A DNA stretch of 64,000 nucleotides, from the NCBI GenBank assembly GCA_900314645.1, contig OMWB01000011.1, positions 1 through 64,000 on the forward strand. The letters are read 5' to 3'. Each line of letters begins with the position of its first letter. The stretch's first letter is position 1. Origin of the DNA: an uncultured Actinomycetes bacterium (lineage in GTDB: Bacteria > Actinomycetota > Coriobacteriia > Coriobacteriales > Atopobiaceae). The position numbers and the translations under genes are program-made. A model generated the notes under the pieces. It was not told the origin of the DNA. It did not search any database and saw only the letters and a list, made by a program, of their open reading frames with translations. Shown here piece by piece: positions 9,737 through 17,670 of the stretch.

Positions 9737-9778
9737 GGGCGGAGGCGAGGCGTTGGTGCTTCGCCTCCGCCCTTCCAT
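9737..9778 (+). terminator. Terminator after ftsEX
   Basis: A 12-bp GC-rich stem (9737-9748 with 9761-9772), a 12-base loop and a short T-rich tail. It lies 23 bases after the ftsX stop and just ahead of the rnr ribosome-binding site, so it may be partial. Confidence 0.65.
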
Positions 9779-9790
9779 TTGGGAGGTCTG

Positions 9791-11809
9791 ATGGCACGTA
9801 AACGGTCACAGAGAAGCGGAAATCGTCGCACACCGGTGCGCAAGCCGCGCCTGACCCTGACGGGTAGGGTGCGCGTGGTGCGTCCTGGCGTGGCAACGGT
9901 GGAGACGCCCGAGGGAAGCTTTAGCGTGGCCCGTGGTGGGCTTCACGAGGCGATGGACGGCGACGAGGTTCAGGTGACACTCGTCAGGCGCGGTCCTGGC
10001 CCCGAGCAGGCCGTGGTTCACGGCGTGCTCCAGCGTGCGACCTCATCGTTTCTGGGGACCTATGAGAAGGCCGAGCCGCTGGGCGTGGTGGTTCCGCTTG
10101 ACGGTCGCCTGAGGCACGACTTCTTCGTGCTGCCTGAGGACGACTCGCCCGAGCGTCTGCAGGTGAGCGAAGGCGACGTGGTGAGTGCGCGGATCCTGCA
10201 GTATCCCACGAGGCAGTCCGCAGGCGTTGCCACAATCGATCGGCGCGTCGGCAGCGCCATGGACCTCGACATGCTGGTGGAGTCCGTGATCGCGAGCCAC
10301 GGGCTGTCCACGGTCTTTCCTGACGCGGCGCTCAGGGAGGCGCGTAACCTGCGCGTGGATGCTGGTGCGGAGTTGCGTAGCGACGCAGCACGGCGCGACC
10401 TGCGTGGTCTCTGCACGCTGACGATTGACCCCGCCGATGCGCGGGACTTTGACGATGCCCTGAGCGTGCGCCGCCTTGATGATGGCGGCTACGAGGTGGG
10501 CGTGCACATCGCTGACGTCACGCACTACGTGCCGTGGGGCTCGTCGATAGACGTCGAGGCGCGCCTGCGCACGTGCTCGACGTACCTGGTTGACCGCGTC
10601 ATCCCCATGCTTCCTGAGGAGCTCTGCAACGACGTGTGCTCGCTCAGGCCAGGGGAGGACCGTCTGTGCATGACGGTGTTTCTCCAGCTTGATGCCCACG
10701 GCGAGGTGACTGGTGCGCAGGCGTGCTCATCGGTTATCCATTCTCATGCCCGTTTGAGTTACGACCAGGTTGATTCCCTGCTACGCAAGGAGTTGGAGCC
10801 TGACGAGCTGCCGGTCGCGTGCGGGTCTGCGTGGGAGGTTGCCGACGCGCTCGTGGCGCTTGACGAGGTGGCGCAGCTGCGTCGCGCGGTAAGGGAGCGT
10901 CGTGGCGCCATAGACTTTGACACGCGTGAGGCAAAAGTGCTGCTCGATGACCAAGGGCGGCCCACGGGCGTGAGCGTACGCGAGCGCACGGCAGCCACCT
11001 CGCTGGTTGAGGAGGCGATGCTTCTCGCAAACGAGGCCGTGGCAAAGATGCTGTCGGACGTCGACGCCCCCGCGGCATACCGCGTGCACGAGCGTCCAGC
11101 TCCCGAAGACTTGGCGGCGACCATCCCGCTCCTTCGCGAGCTCGGCCTGGTTGACAACGCATTGGCTGAGCGCGTGGTCGCTGGCGTGCCTTCCGCGATA
11201 CAGGAGGTCTTGGGCAAAGCTCGTGGCACGGGAGGAGAGTATGTGGCAAACGCCTTGCTTCTCCGTGCGCAGAAGCGAGCCATCTACCTGCCGCGCAATG
11301 ACGGCCACTATGCGCTGGGCGCCTCGGCGTACTGTCACTTTACTTCGCCTATTCGGCGTTATCCCGACGACATCGTGCATCGCGCTCTCAAGGCGTACCT
11401 CAAAGGTGAGCTGACCTCGCGCGAGCAGCGCGAGGTGGCCAAGGTGCTGCCCCAGCTCTGCCGCACCTGCTCTGACCAAGAGCGCGTTGCGGACCTCGCC
11501 TCACGTGATTCCCAGAAGGCAAAGATGGCGCAGCTGTATCTTGAACGCATAGGTGAACGCTACTCAGGCGTGGTGGTAGGGTGCGAGCGCTACGGGCTGT
11601 TTGTCATGCTCGACGATACCTGTGCGGAGGGCCTGCTTCCCACTCGGGCTCTGGGAGAGGAATGGTTTGCCTATGACGACGAGCGCATGATGCTGATCGG
11701 CGAGGCGACGGGCAGAACTTGGCGACTCGGCCAGCGCATTGCCGTTGAGATAACCGGCGCCTCGCCCGAGCGTGGACAGATCGACTTCGCCCTCGCAAGC
11801 GTGCGATAG
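9791..11809 (+). CDS. rnr: Ribonuclease R family 3'-5' exoribonuclease
   Basis: An exoribonuclease of the RNase II/R (RNB) family, 672 residues, which degrades structured RNA processively. An N-terminal basic segment is followed by an OB/cold-shock fold (about residues 20-130). The RNB catalytic domain carries DPADARDFDDA (about 213-222; the Asp cluster binds Mg2+) and the conserved HFTSPIRRYPD motif. A C-terminal S1 domain is present (about 590-668, RYSGVVVGCERYGLFVMLD). It is shorter than E. coli RNase R and lacks its helix-turn-helix head and long basic tail. RNase R is a known partner of tmRNA/SmpB in trans-translation, and smpB and ssrA lie just downstream. ATG 9791 has a GGGAGG site; an in-frame TTG at 9779 is rejected. 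Confidence 0.93.
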   Translation: MARKRSQRSGNRRTPVRKPRLTLTGRVRVVRPGVATVETPEGSFSVARGGLHEAMDGDEVQVTLVRRGPGPEQAVVHGVLQRATSSFLGTYEKAEPLGVVVPLDGRLRHDFFVLPEDDSPERLQVSEGDVVSARILQYPTRQSAGVATIDRRVGSAMDLDMLVESVIASHGLSTVFPDAALREARNLRVDAGAELRSDAARRDLRGLCTLTIDPADARDFDDALSVRRLDDGGYEVGVHIADVTHYVPWGSSIDVEARLRTCSTYLVDRVIPMLPEELCNDVCSLRPGEDRLCMTVFLQLDAHGEVTGAQACSSVIHSHARLSYDQVDSLLRKELEPDELPVACGSAWEVADALVALDEVAQLRRAVRERRGAIDFDTREAKVLLDDQGRPTGVSVRERTAATSLVEEAMLLANEAVAKMLSDVDAPAAYRVHERPAPEDLAATIPLLRELGLVDNALAERVVAGVPSAIQEVLGKARGTGGEYVANALLLRAQKRAIYLPRNDGHYALGASAYCHFTSPIRRYPDDIVHRALKAYLKGELTSREQREVAKVLPQLCRTCSDQERVADLASRDSQKAKMAQLYLERIGERYSGVVVGCERYGLFVMLDDTCAEGLLPTRALGEEWFAYDDERMMLIGEATGRTWRLGQRIAVEITGASPERGQIDFALASVR

Positions 11810-11874
11810 GCGCGACGTTCGCCTGAGGCGGTATCGGGTAGACTGATGAGAAAGCTTTGATAAAGGAGACCCGT

Positions 11875-12714
11875 ATGAGTCAGACGACGTTGACCGAAGA
11901 ACTGATGCGCGCCGAAGGCCTGCTGATACAGGGGCAGGACGAGTCGGCGCGCGAGCTTCTTGCACGCTTGGCGGAGGATGCCGAGGAATACGTTGACCGC
12001 AACTGTCCCACCACCGAGACGCTGCAGTGGTTCAGCTTCCCCACGATCTTCGAACGCCTCGCGTATCGTCGCGTGGAGGAAGACCCGCGCGAGCTGCGCG
12101 ACGTGGGCGAGCCGCTCGACCGCCTGTACGCAGACCTGGCACTCGCCGACATTCACGTTGGTGACTACGACCACGCGACCGAGGCCCTCAAGCAGGCCGT
12201 GCGCTGGAACCCGATGGGCTGCGAGCACCGCCTGAACCTCGCCGATCTGTTCCGTGTGGCGGGCGACATGCGGGAGTACCTCGCCTTGACGTATTCGGTG
12301 TTTGAGCGCGCGAGTGAGGCCTCGCATCTGGTGCGTGCATACCTGACGTTTGCCGAGTACTTCCAGGTGTCGGAGAAGCCGCGGACAGCCGCGGCGGCGC
12401 TCCGGGCCGCACGCAGGCTTGATACGGGCGACACCACGCTGGAGGCGGCGCTCGACCAAGCTGCCGGCACCGATCGTGACCCCGACTCGGTAAGCGACGA
12501 GGAGGCGGCCGAGCTGCTCGCGGCCGAGGGCCTGCCCGATGCGGCCAACGCCGAGATTGCCATCTGCCTCTTGATGTGTGCCGCGGACGCTGCGGCCATG
12601 GGGCAGCGAGACGTGGCGACCAACCTTACCCTTCGCGCGCGCGACCTGGTGGGTGAGGAGGCGGCCATGGCTTTGCTTGCGCTCATCCATGAGGAGGACA
12701 GCGATGCCAACTAA
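11875..12714 (+). CDS. TPR-repeat protein of unknown function
   Basis: An acidic, helical protein of 279 residues without signal peptide or membrane segment. It contains several degenerate 34-residue helical hairpins, for example around LADIHVGDYDHATEALKQAVRWNPMG and LALTYSVFERASEASHLVRAYLTFAEYF, as in tetratricopeptide repeats. Such proteins usually scaffold protein contacts; no specific role can be read from the sequence. It has an excellent AAAGGAG ribosome-binding site and overlaps smpB by 11 bp, so it is co-translated with smpB. Confidence 0.8.
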   Translation: MSQTTLTEELMRAEGLLIQGQDESARELLARLAEDAEEYVDRNCPTTETLQWFSFPTIFERLAYRRVEEDPRELRDVGEPLDRLYADLALADIHVGDYDHATEALKQAVRWNPMGCEHRLNLADLFRVAGDMREYLALTYSVFERASEASHLVRAYLTFAEYFQVSEKPRTAAAALRAARRLDTGDTTLEAALDQAAGTDRDPDSVSDEEAAELLAAEGLPDAANAEIAICLLMCAADAAAMGQRDVATNLTLRARDLVGEEAAMALLALIHEEDSDAN

Positions 12715-13201
12715 GCAGTCGGGAAAGCCCGTCCCTGGCAAGAAGGGCAAGAAGACCATCTCGAGGAATCGCGTGGCGCATCACGACTACGAGATCCTTG
12801 ATACCTATGAGGCGGGCATCGAGCTGACAGGCACCGAGGTCAAGAGCCTGCGCGAGCGTGCCTCGCAGATTACGGATTCGTTCTGCATCATCCGAGGTGG
12901 CGAGGTGTGGCTGGTGGGCATGCATATCCACCCGTACTCCAACGGTGGCGTGTGGAACGTTGATCCCGACCGGCGCCGCAAGCTGCTGCTGCACCGCCGC
13001 CAGATCGACTCGCTTGACCAGCGGCTGCGCACCAAGGGCCTCGCGCTCGTGCCGCTTGAGATGTACTTTGACGAGCACAACCGCGTGAAGGTGCAGATTG
13101 GCATGGGACGCGGCAAGAAGAGCTACGACAAGCGGGCCGACCTTGCACAAAAGCAGGTCAACCGCGACATTCAGCGCGCGCTTAAGGAGCGTAGCCGCTA
13201 G
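12704..13201 (+). CDS. smpB: SsrA-binding protein SmpB
   Basis: A 165-residue tmRNA partner that positions tmRNA in the A-site of stalled ribosomes. Family signatures are clear: NRVAHHDYEILDTYEAGIELTGTEVKSLR at the start, the ITDSFCIIRGGEVWLVGMHI strand region, and a basic C-terminal tail (GKKSYDKRADLAQKQVNRDIQRALKER). The start is ATG 12704, inside the end of the TPR gene. Its RNA partner ssrA lies 1.2 kb downstream, a common clustering. Confidence 0.97.
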   Translation: MPTKQSGKPVPGKKGKKTISRNRVAHHDYEILDTYEAGIELTGTEVKSLRERASQITDSFCIIRGGEVWLVGMHIHPYSNGGVWNVDPDRRRKLLLHRRQIDSLDQRLRTKGLALVPLEMYFDEHNRVKVQIGMGRGKKSYDKRADLAQKQVNRDIQRALKERSR

Positions 13202-13255
13202 CATAGAGAAAAGCAGTCCCAGCCACTGGGGCTGGGCTCGAGGAGGGAGAGTCGC

Positions 13256-13762
13256 ATGGATACCAAGGCAATGTTCAAGTTCTCTTCCGGGCTGTACGTA
13301 GTCTCGGCAAAGGACGGCGACGACTACGGCGCGTGCATCATCAACACGGGCCTGCAGCTCACGAGCGAGCCGCTGCAGGTGCAGGTGGTGGTCAACAAGC
13401 AGAACCATACCGAGGGCGTCATCGAGCGCGCTGGCCACTTTGCGTTGTGCCCCATCACCGAGGAGGCCGACATGCCCTATATCGGGCGCTTCGGCTTCAG
13501 GACCTCCACGGCATTTGACAAGTTCGGTGGCATCGAGTGCGCCGAGACGATTCTGGGCGACCCCTATACGCCGACATGCGCGGCGTGCGTCATCGCCTGC
13601 AAGGTTGTGCAGACGCTTGACGTGGGCACGCACATGATCTTTGTGGGCGAGGTGAAGGATGCCGAGGTGCTCTCCGACGCGACGCCGTTGACGTACGCCT
13701 ACTATCACTCCACGCTCAAGGGAAAGACGCCGCCCAAGGCGTCGAGTTACGTGGCCGAGTAA
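13256..13762 (+). CDS. Flavin reductase-like FMN-binding protein
   Basis: A protein of 168 residues matching the flavin reductase-like split-barrel fold: FKFSSGLYVVSAKDGDDYGACIINTGLQLTSEPLQVQVVVNK is the typical first half, with HMIFVGEVKDAEVL near the end. Members bind FMN and pass electrons from NAD(P)H or ferredoxin-type donors. A small rubredoxin gene follows 133 bp downstream. In some anaerobes the two are fused as a high-molecular-weight rubredoxin that serves oxygen or NO detoxification, so the pair may work together. It has a GGAGGGAG site ahead of ATG 13256. Confidence 0.88.
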   Translation: MDTKAMFKFSSGLYVVSAKDGDDYGACIINTGLQLTSEPLQVQVVVNKQNHTEGVIERAGHFALCPITEEADMPYIGRFGFRTSTAFDKFGGIECAETILGDPYTPTCAACVIACKVVQTLDVGTHMIFVGEVKDAEVLSDATPLTYAYYHSTLKGKTPPKASSYVAE

Positions 13763-13895
13763 AGGGTTCCGCAGCCGTTTGCGTTTGACAGCGTTTCACT
13801 GATGACGCGACGGCATAAAGATGGTAAGCTGCAGCCATGCGTCTGGCATACGTATGCGGCGCACTTCTATTGGAGAGGGAGAAAGGAGGGACGTC

Positions 13896-14033
13896 ATGGC
13901 TGAAGAGACCTATACGTTCCGTTGCACCGTTTGTGGCTGGGAGGTCACCGTCGACACCCCCGAGCTGCCTGATGACTTCGTGTGCGAGGTTTGCGGAGTC
14001 GGCCCGGATATGTTCGAGCTGGTCGAGGAGTAA
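13896..14033 (+). CDS. Small rubredoxin / rubredoxin-like domain protein
   Basis: A 45-residue iron protein with two knuckles, C10-x2-C13 and C30-x2-C33, that would hold one Fe(S-Cys)4 centre. The spacing between knuckles is short (16 residues), as in the rubredoxin domains of rubrerythrin and of flavin-reductase fusions, rather than the ~29 of classical rubredoxin. The end, CGVGPDMFELVEE, is typical of the family. It is a cytoplasmic one-electron carrier, probably serving the flavin reductase upstream. ATG 13896 has AAAGGAGGG at good spacing; the longer frame upstream is not translated well. Confidence 0.9.
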   Translation: MAEETYTFRCTVCGWEVTVDTPELPDDFVCEVCGVGPDMFELVEE

Positions 14034-14074
14034 CAAACGCTTCCTGGCGCTTTTTGTGCAAGGGAGATAGGTCC

Positions 14075-14106
14075 GCGAGGGGCGCTTCGGCGTCCCTCGC
14101 TTTTTT
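14075..14106 (+). terminator. Terminator after the rubredoxin gene
   Basis: A 10-bp stem (14075-14084 with 14091-14100, one G-T pair), a 6-base loop and six T. Confidence 0.9.
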
Positions 14107-14397
14107 GTGCGATGAGTGGCTAACATGTGATTGAAGCAGATGCAATAAGAAGGCAAACCGTATACAGAGATGTGAAAAACCGCAGGTAAACAAGCCGACA
14201 ACGCATGCTAAGGTGCGCGCGATGGTGCAGAAACACGGACGGCGCGTACGCGTCTTTGGTGAAAACGAGGCTTATCAACCCGTTCGACAGGGCGTTGAAA
14301 ACCCCCGCTCGTCGGGGTTTTCAACATCGATGGCGCGTCAGGCACGGACAGGGGAAAAGTGGGTATACTAGCACCACCCGATTCCTCGGGCTGTACT
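14107..14397. other. Intergenic region upstream of tmRNA with a 12-bp perfect hairpin
   Basis: No credible gene. A perfect inverted repeat (14294-14305 with 14314-14325, loop CGCTCGTC) has a T-run inside its 3' arm and could act as a weak terminator in either direction. A 17-base sequence, GAAAAACCGCAGGTAAA (14174-14190), recurs exactly at 46104-46120. A TATACT hexamer lies at 14364-14369 without an obvious -35. Confidence 0.6.
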
Positions 14398-14425
14398 TTG
14401 ACATTCGCATGGTGGCGGTTATTCC
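14398..14425 (+). promoter_or_regulatory. Probable tmRNA promoter
   Basis: A consensus -35 TTGACA (14398-14403) is followed after 16 bases by a TATTCC-like -10 (14420-14425). This places the start about 8 bases before the mature tmRNA 5' end at 14440. Confidence 0.6.
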
Positions 14426-14439
14426 CCACTCCATCTCAT

Positions 14440-14801
14440 GGGGGTGACTGGTTTCGACAGGGTGGTTCTGAGATGGGCAGCAGGCCGTGGTCTCCTCGCC
14501 ACGTTAAACAGGGGTACCGTCAAATTGAATTGACGACAACTCTTATCAGGGCTATGCCCTCGCTGCTTAATTAAACCGCAGCCGCTGAACCGGGGATTGC
14601 TCCCGTCGCCGGGGACGCGTCATTCCAGGGAGATGCTCCAAGGGACGTAGTTGGTATGCCCGCGGAAAAGACTGAACCAGCTGGAACGCCAAGCGCGAGC
14701 CATCAGGTGCGCGGCGTTCGAGACCTAACTGATGACTGAGCCTGGAGACACCTGTCAGGGGACTGCTTTGGACCGGAGTTCGATTCTCCGCACCTCCACC
14801 A
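14440..14801 (+). ncRNA. ssrA: Transfer-messenger RNA (tmRNA)
   Basis: A one-piece tmRNA of 362 bases. The 5' end GGGGGUG pairs with CACCUCC at the 3' end, followed by CCA. The 5' tRNA-like part shows GACUGGUUUCGACAG, and the 3' part the T-arm GGAGUUCGAUUCUCC. The tag reading frame is at 14532-14567, reading DDNSYQGYALAA and ending in UAA (14568-14570). An in-frame UGA lies at 14526-14528, so the resume codon must be AUU 14529 or GAC 14532. The ALAA end is the standard ClpXP degradation signal. tmRNA with SmpB rescues stalled ribosomes. Confidence 0.97.
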
Positions 14802-15002
14802 TGATGAATCAGCGGGTCACGGCGCATCGCAGCCGTGGCCCGCTTTCTTGTGCGTAGCGGAGAATCGAACTCTGTGCAGGGCGGAGCCGTTAAGCGGACA
14901 GGCCGGCGGCCTGTCCGTAGGCGACGCGGGAGACGGGCGTCAGCCCGTCGAGCGAATGCGGATTGCCGAAGGCAAGACGCGGATTCTCCGCACCTCCACC
15001 AT
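14782..15002 (+). repeat. Duplicated tmRNA 3' end (21-bp direct repeat plus inverted copy), putative att scar
   Basis: The last 20 bases of tmRNA plus one (14782-14802) are repeated exactly at 14982-15002, precisely 200 bp downstream. In between, 14857-14872 is the exact reverse complement of 14776-14791, the T-arm of tmRNA. Each direct copy is followed by its own terminator. tmRNA 3' ends are well-known integration sites of tyrosine-recombinase islands, which leave such repeats. Only ~180 bp now lie between the copies and no integrase is seen, so a deleted island is the likely explanation. This segment also has a GGACAGGCC/GGCCTGTCC hairpin. Confidence 0.7.
14812..14849 (+). terminator. Terminator immediately after tmRNA
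   Basis: A 12-bp stem (14812-14823 with 14832-14843, one wobble), an 8-base loop, then TTTCTT. Confidence 0.85.
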
Positions 15003-15010
15003 ACGCTACA

Positions 15011-15049
15011 GGGCGACCGAGCCAATTTACGGCTTGGTCGCCCTTTTAT
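15011..15049 (+). terminator. Second terminator, after the duplicated tmRNA 3' end
   Basis: A 13-bp stem (15011-15023 with 15031-15043, one wobble), loop AATTTAC, tail TTTTATC. Its place 9 bases after the second CCA end suggests it was the original tmRNA terminator before an insertion displaced it. Confidence 0.85.
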
Positions 15050-15138
15050 CAAGTCCCTTCGAGGCGCTTATCGATAGACAAGAAGTGCTAACACGTATAC
15101 TTGATGTGTCCCGCATGCCGACAAGGATTGGAGCCGAA

Positions 15139-15450
15139 ATGGATATCAAGGAGACCGCGAACGACCTCATCGAGCAGGGCAAGGCCGCACTGGATGCCAA
15201 TGGCGACGGCAAGATTGAGGTCAAGGAGGTCGTCGACGCGCTTGCTGGCCGCGTGAAGGAGACGGCCGACGCAGCCAAGGAGGCAGTCGACGAGGTCAAG
15301 AAGGGCTTTGACGCCGACGGCGACGGCAAGGTGTCGGGCGACGAGGTGCTCGGTGTGGTCGAGGCCGTTACGGGCAAGGCATCTGACGCCGTCCTCGCTG
15401 TGGGAGACAAGGTTGCCGACTTCGTCGTGCGCGACAAGGATAAGGTGTAG
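15139..15450 (+). CDS. Small protein with two EF-hand calcium-binding loops
   Basis: A 103-residue protein, highly charged and helical, without signal peptide. It contains two canonical EF-hand loops, DANGDGKIEVKE (about residues 19-30) and DADGDGKVSGDE (about 57-68), each with D/N at positions 1, 3 and 5, G at 6 and E at 12. Between and after them are amphipathic, Ala/Lys-rich helices. It probably binds Ca2+; the partner is unknown. ATG 15139 is chosen for the GGAG upstream and because the loops lie wholly within it; an upstream ATG at 15115 would add 8 residues. A strong terminator follows. Confidence 0.82.
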   Translation: MDIKETANDLIEQGKAALDANGDGKIEVKEVVDALAGRVKETADAAKEAVDEVKKGFDADGDGKVSGDEVLGVVEAVTGKASDAVLAVGDKVADFVVRDKDKV

Positions 15451-15468
15451 GGATTTACACGTCCGAAC

Positions 15469-15510
15469 GCGAGCCGGGCCGTCTCTCGGAGGCGGCCCGG
15501 CTCGCTTTTT
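15469..15510 (+). terminator. Terminator after the EF-hand gene
   Basis: A perfect 13-bp GC-rich stem (15469-15481 with 15493-15505), an 11-base loop and five T. It lies between convergent genes. Confidence 0.92.
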
Positions 15511-15526
15511 CGTCTGTCTACGCGTG

Positions 15527-16423
15527 TTACCCCAAAAAGGCGCGAATCTCGTCAAGGCGCTGTGTTGCTTGGCTGCGGCCCTGCAGGTAGAGGTCGAGCA
15601 GCTTGCCTCCGTCCTTCTCGCTGACGCCCACTTCAACAGGCTTTTCGGGTGCGACAACCAGTATGGGGCTGTTCTCCTGAGCTTCCAGCGCAAAGAGGCG
15701 CTCGCGCATGGCGTTGTAGCGGTCAGCGCGTGTCTGGAGGGCCTTCACGTAATAGGGGAAGTCATCATAGCGGTGCGAGCGCAGCGCTAGGTACTCGTAC
15801 GTCAGCGGGCTGAGCGTCTTATGGTAGGCACGGTGCTGCGTCATGACAATGAGTGCCTTGTCAGCGGGGGTGTGGCCGGCAACCCGCGCGGCTCCGTCTA
15901 TGCCCAGCGCGACCTCGTAGGGGATGGAGTCGGTGGTGCCCCCGTCGAGATAGCGATGCCCGTCAATCTCCACCGTGCGCGATACGGGCGGAAGCGACGC
16001 CGAGGCCTTCACCTTGACGATGTCCTCCGGCATGTTCATGCAGGGCAGGTAGGCTGGGGTGCCAAATACCACGTCGGTGGCTACGGCGTACATGCGGAGC
16101 GGATTCTTGGTAAAGGCGTCGAGGTCGATGGGGTCAAGGCGGTTCTGCACCTCGTCATAGAGAAACTCACTGCCGGCAATGTCGCCCGTGGTAGCAAATG
16201 ACCAGAGTGACATGAAGCGCCGATCATCTCGAAACGCGAGCATGATGCGCATGCTGCGGCCGATCTGACGACTCTTGAAGCTCGAGGCGGCAATTGCCCC
16301 GGCCGAGACGCCCCACGCGCTGGAGAAGTTATACACTCCGTTTTCCATCAACACGTCCAGGACGCCCGCGGTGAACATGCCGCGAAAACCGCCGCCCTCA
16401 AGTACCAGCGCGTTATCAGTCAT
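15527..16423 (-). CDS. Patatin-like phospholipase/esterase
   Basis: A protein of 298 residues. The patatin signature is complete: the oxyanion loop GGGFRGMF near residue 10, the nucleophile elbow G-V-S-A-G (WGVSAGAIAA, Ser about 43) and the catalytic D-G-G (YLDGGTTDSIPYE, about residue 160). It should hydrolyse acyl esters using a Ser-Asp dyad. It has no signal peptide, so it is cytoplasmic like YjjU-type patatins. The start is set by a GAGGAG site in front of ATG (complement of 16421-16423); the frame is open further upstream without support. It is convergent with the EF-hand gene and divergent from rplM. Confidence 0.9.
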   Translation of the reverse strand: MTDNALVLEGGGFRGMFTAGVLDVLMENGVYNFSSAWGVSAGAIAASSFKSRQIGRSMRIMLAFRDDRRFMSLWSFATTGDIAGSEFLYDEVQNRLDPIDLDAFTKNPLRMYAVATDVVFGTPAYLPCMNMPEDIVKVKASASLPPVSRTVEIDGHRYLDGGTTDSIPYEVALGIDGAARVAGHTPADKALIVMTQHRAYHKTLSPLTYEYLALRSHRYDDFPYYVKALQTRADRYNAMRERLFALEAQENSPILVVAPEKPVEVGVSEKDGGKLLDLYLQGRSQATQRLDEIRAFLG

Positions 16424-16544
16424 GGGATGCTCCTCTGTAGTTGGTATTGAGTGCTTTATACCCCATTCTGCGGTCCTGAGAAGGGCGACCTGTGAACGGG
16501 TTGTGTGGAGATAAAGTGTGGGGTCATCAGGGAATGCGTCGCTG

Positions 16545-16650
16545 TATACTTTTAGGGCTTCTTTTGCAGAGCCCCGTACTCTCTGAGAAAACAAGCACGC
16601 GAAGCCCAGTCCAGGGGGCATCGCACCACACGTATCAATGGAGGAGTCAA
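16545..16650 (+). promoter_or_regulatory. rplM-rpsI promoter and leader
   Basis: A -10-like TATACT (16545-16550) is followed by a ~90-base leader ending in GGAGG before the GTG start. No good -35 is visible. No known L13 leader structure could be confirmed by eye. Confidence 0.45.
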
Positions 16651-17091
16651 GTGACTAAGTCGACTCATTACGCCAAGCCGGGCGAGGTCGAGCGCAAGTG
16701 GGTGCTCATTGACGCCGATGGCGCCACCCTCGGCCGTCTCGCCACCCGTGCTGCCATGATTCTGCGCGGCAAGGACAAGCCCCAGTTCACCCCCCACACC
16801 GACACCGGTGACTTCGTGGTCATCATCAACGCCGACAAGGTCGTCATGACCGGCGTCAAGGCTGATCACAAGTCCTACTGGCGTTACTCTGGCTACCTTG
16901 GTGGCCTCAAGACCGAGTCCTACAAGGACGCCATGGCCAAGAAGCCGGAGTGGGTTGTCGAGCACGCCATCAAGGGCATGCTTCCGCACACCACCCTTGG
17001 CCGCAAGCAGGGCATGAAGCTCAAGGTCTATGCTGGCCCCGAGCATCCGCACCAGGCTCAGAACCCCGTCAAGATCGATTTGGAGGCGTAA
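16651..17091 (+). CDS. rplM: 50S ribosomal protein L13
   Basis: A 146-residue early-assembly protein of the large subunit. Signatures are [35 protein letters not shown], the [35 protein letters not shown] stretch, and the [16 protein letters not shown]-terminal motif. GTG 16651 has a GGAGG site; the longer frame is not supported. rpsI begins 4 bases after the stop, the usual L13-S9 operon. Confidence 0.98.
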   Translation: MTKSTHYAKPGEVERKWVLIDADGATLGRLATRAAMILRGKDKPQFTPHTDTGDFVVIINADKVVMTGVKADHKSYWRYSGYLGGLKTESYKDAMAKKPEWVVEHAIKGMLPHTTLGRKQGMKLKVYAGPEHPHQAQNPVKIDLEA

Positions 17092-17094
17092 CCG

Positions 17095-17490
17095 ATGGCT
17101 GATAACACCGCAGTTTACATGGGTACCGGCCGTCGTAAGGAGGCCGTCGCCCGCGTCCGTCTTATCCCTGGCACCGGCAAGATCACCGTCAATGGCCGCG
17201 ACGCCAAGGATTACTTTGGCCGTCAGCAGCTCGTTGACAACGCCATTGCTCCGCTCGTGCTGACCGAGACCGCTGACCGCTTTGACGTCTTCGCCAACAT
17301 GGATGGCGGCGGCATTACCGGTCAGTCCGGCGCCCTTCGTCTGGGCATCGCTCGCGCCCTTCTCGAGGCTGGCGAGTATCGTGCCGAGCTCAAGAAGGCC
17401 GGCTACCTCACCCGTGACTCCCGTGCCGTCGAGCGCAAGAAGTACGGCCTGAAGAAGGCTCGTAAGCGCCCGCAGTTCTCCAAGCGTTAA
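17095..17490 (+). CDS. rpsI: 30S ribosomal protein S9
   Basis: A 131-residue small-subunit protein whose C-terminal tail reaches the P-site tRNA. It shows [47 protein letters not shown] and the conserved basic tail ending RKRPQFSKR. It is the second gene of the rplM operon, followed by a strong terminator. Confidence 0.98.
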   Translation: MADNTAVYMGTGRRKEAVARVRLIPGTGKITVNGRDAKDYFGRQQLVDNAIAPLVLTETADRFDVFANMDGGGITGQSGALRLGIARALLEAGEYRAELKKAGYLTRDSRAVERKKYGLKKARKRPQFSKR

Positions 17491-17517
17491 AGCTTCTGGA
17501 GCATATGCACCACCAAG

Positions 17518-17546
17518 GCCCGTCGGTTATCCGGCGGGCTTTTTTC
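17518..17546 (+). terminator. Terminator after rpsI
   Basis: A 9-bp stem (17518-17526 with 17531-17539), loop TTAT, seven T. Confidence 0.93.
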
Positions 17547-17670
17547 GTGTCTGCTCGTGCGACTCAGGATTGGCGTCGATTAGCAGGGAATGACGGAATA
17601 CGCATGGAGGGACGGTCGCTGGTAGAATGGGCTACGTTCACATCCCACCGAAGCAGAGAAGGAGCGAGAA

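Noticed and set aside
14848..15138. 200-codon version of the EF-hand gene starting in the tmRNA scar
   Set aside because: The extension is read through the duplicated tmRNA end and a terminator, has no ribosome-binding site and no homology-like features.
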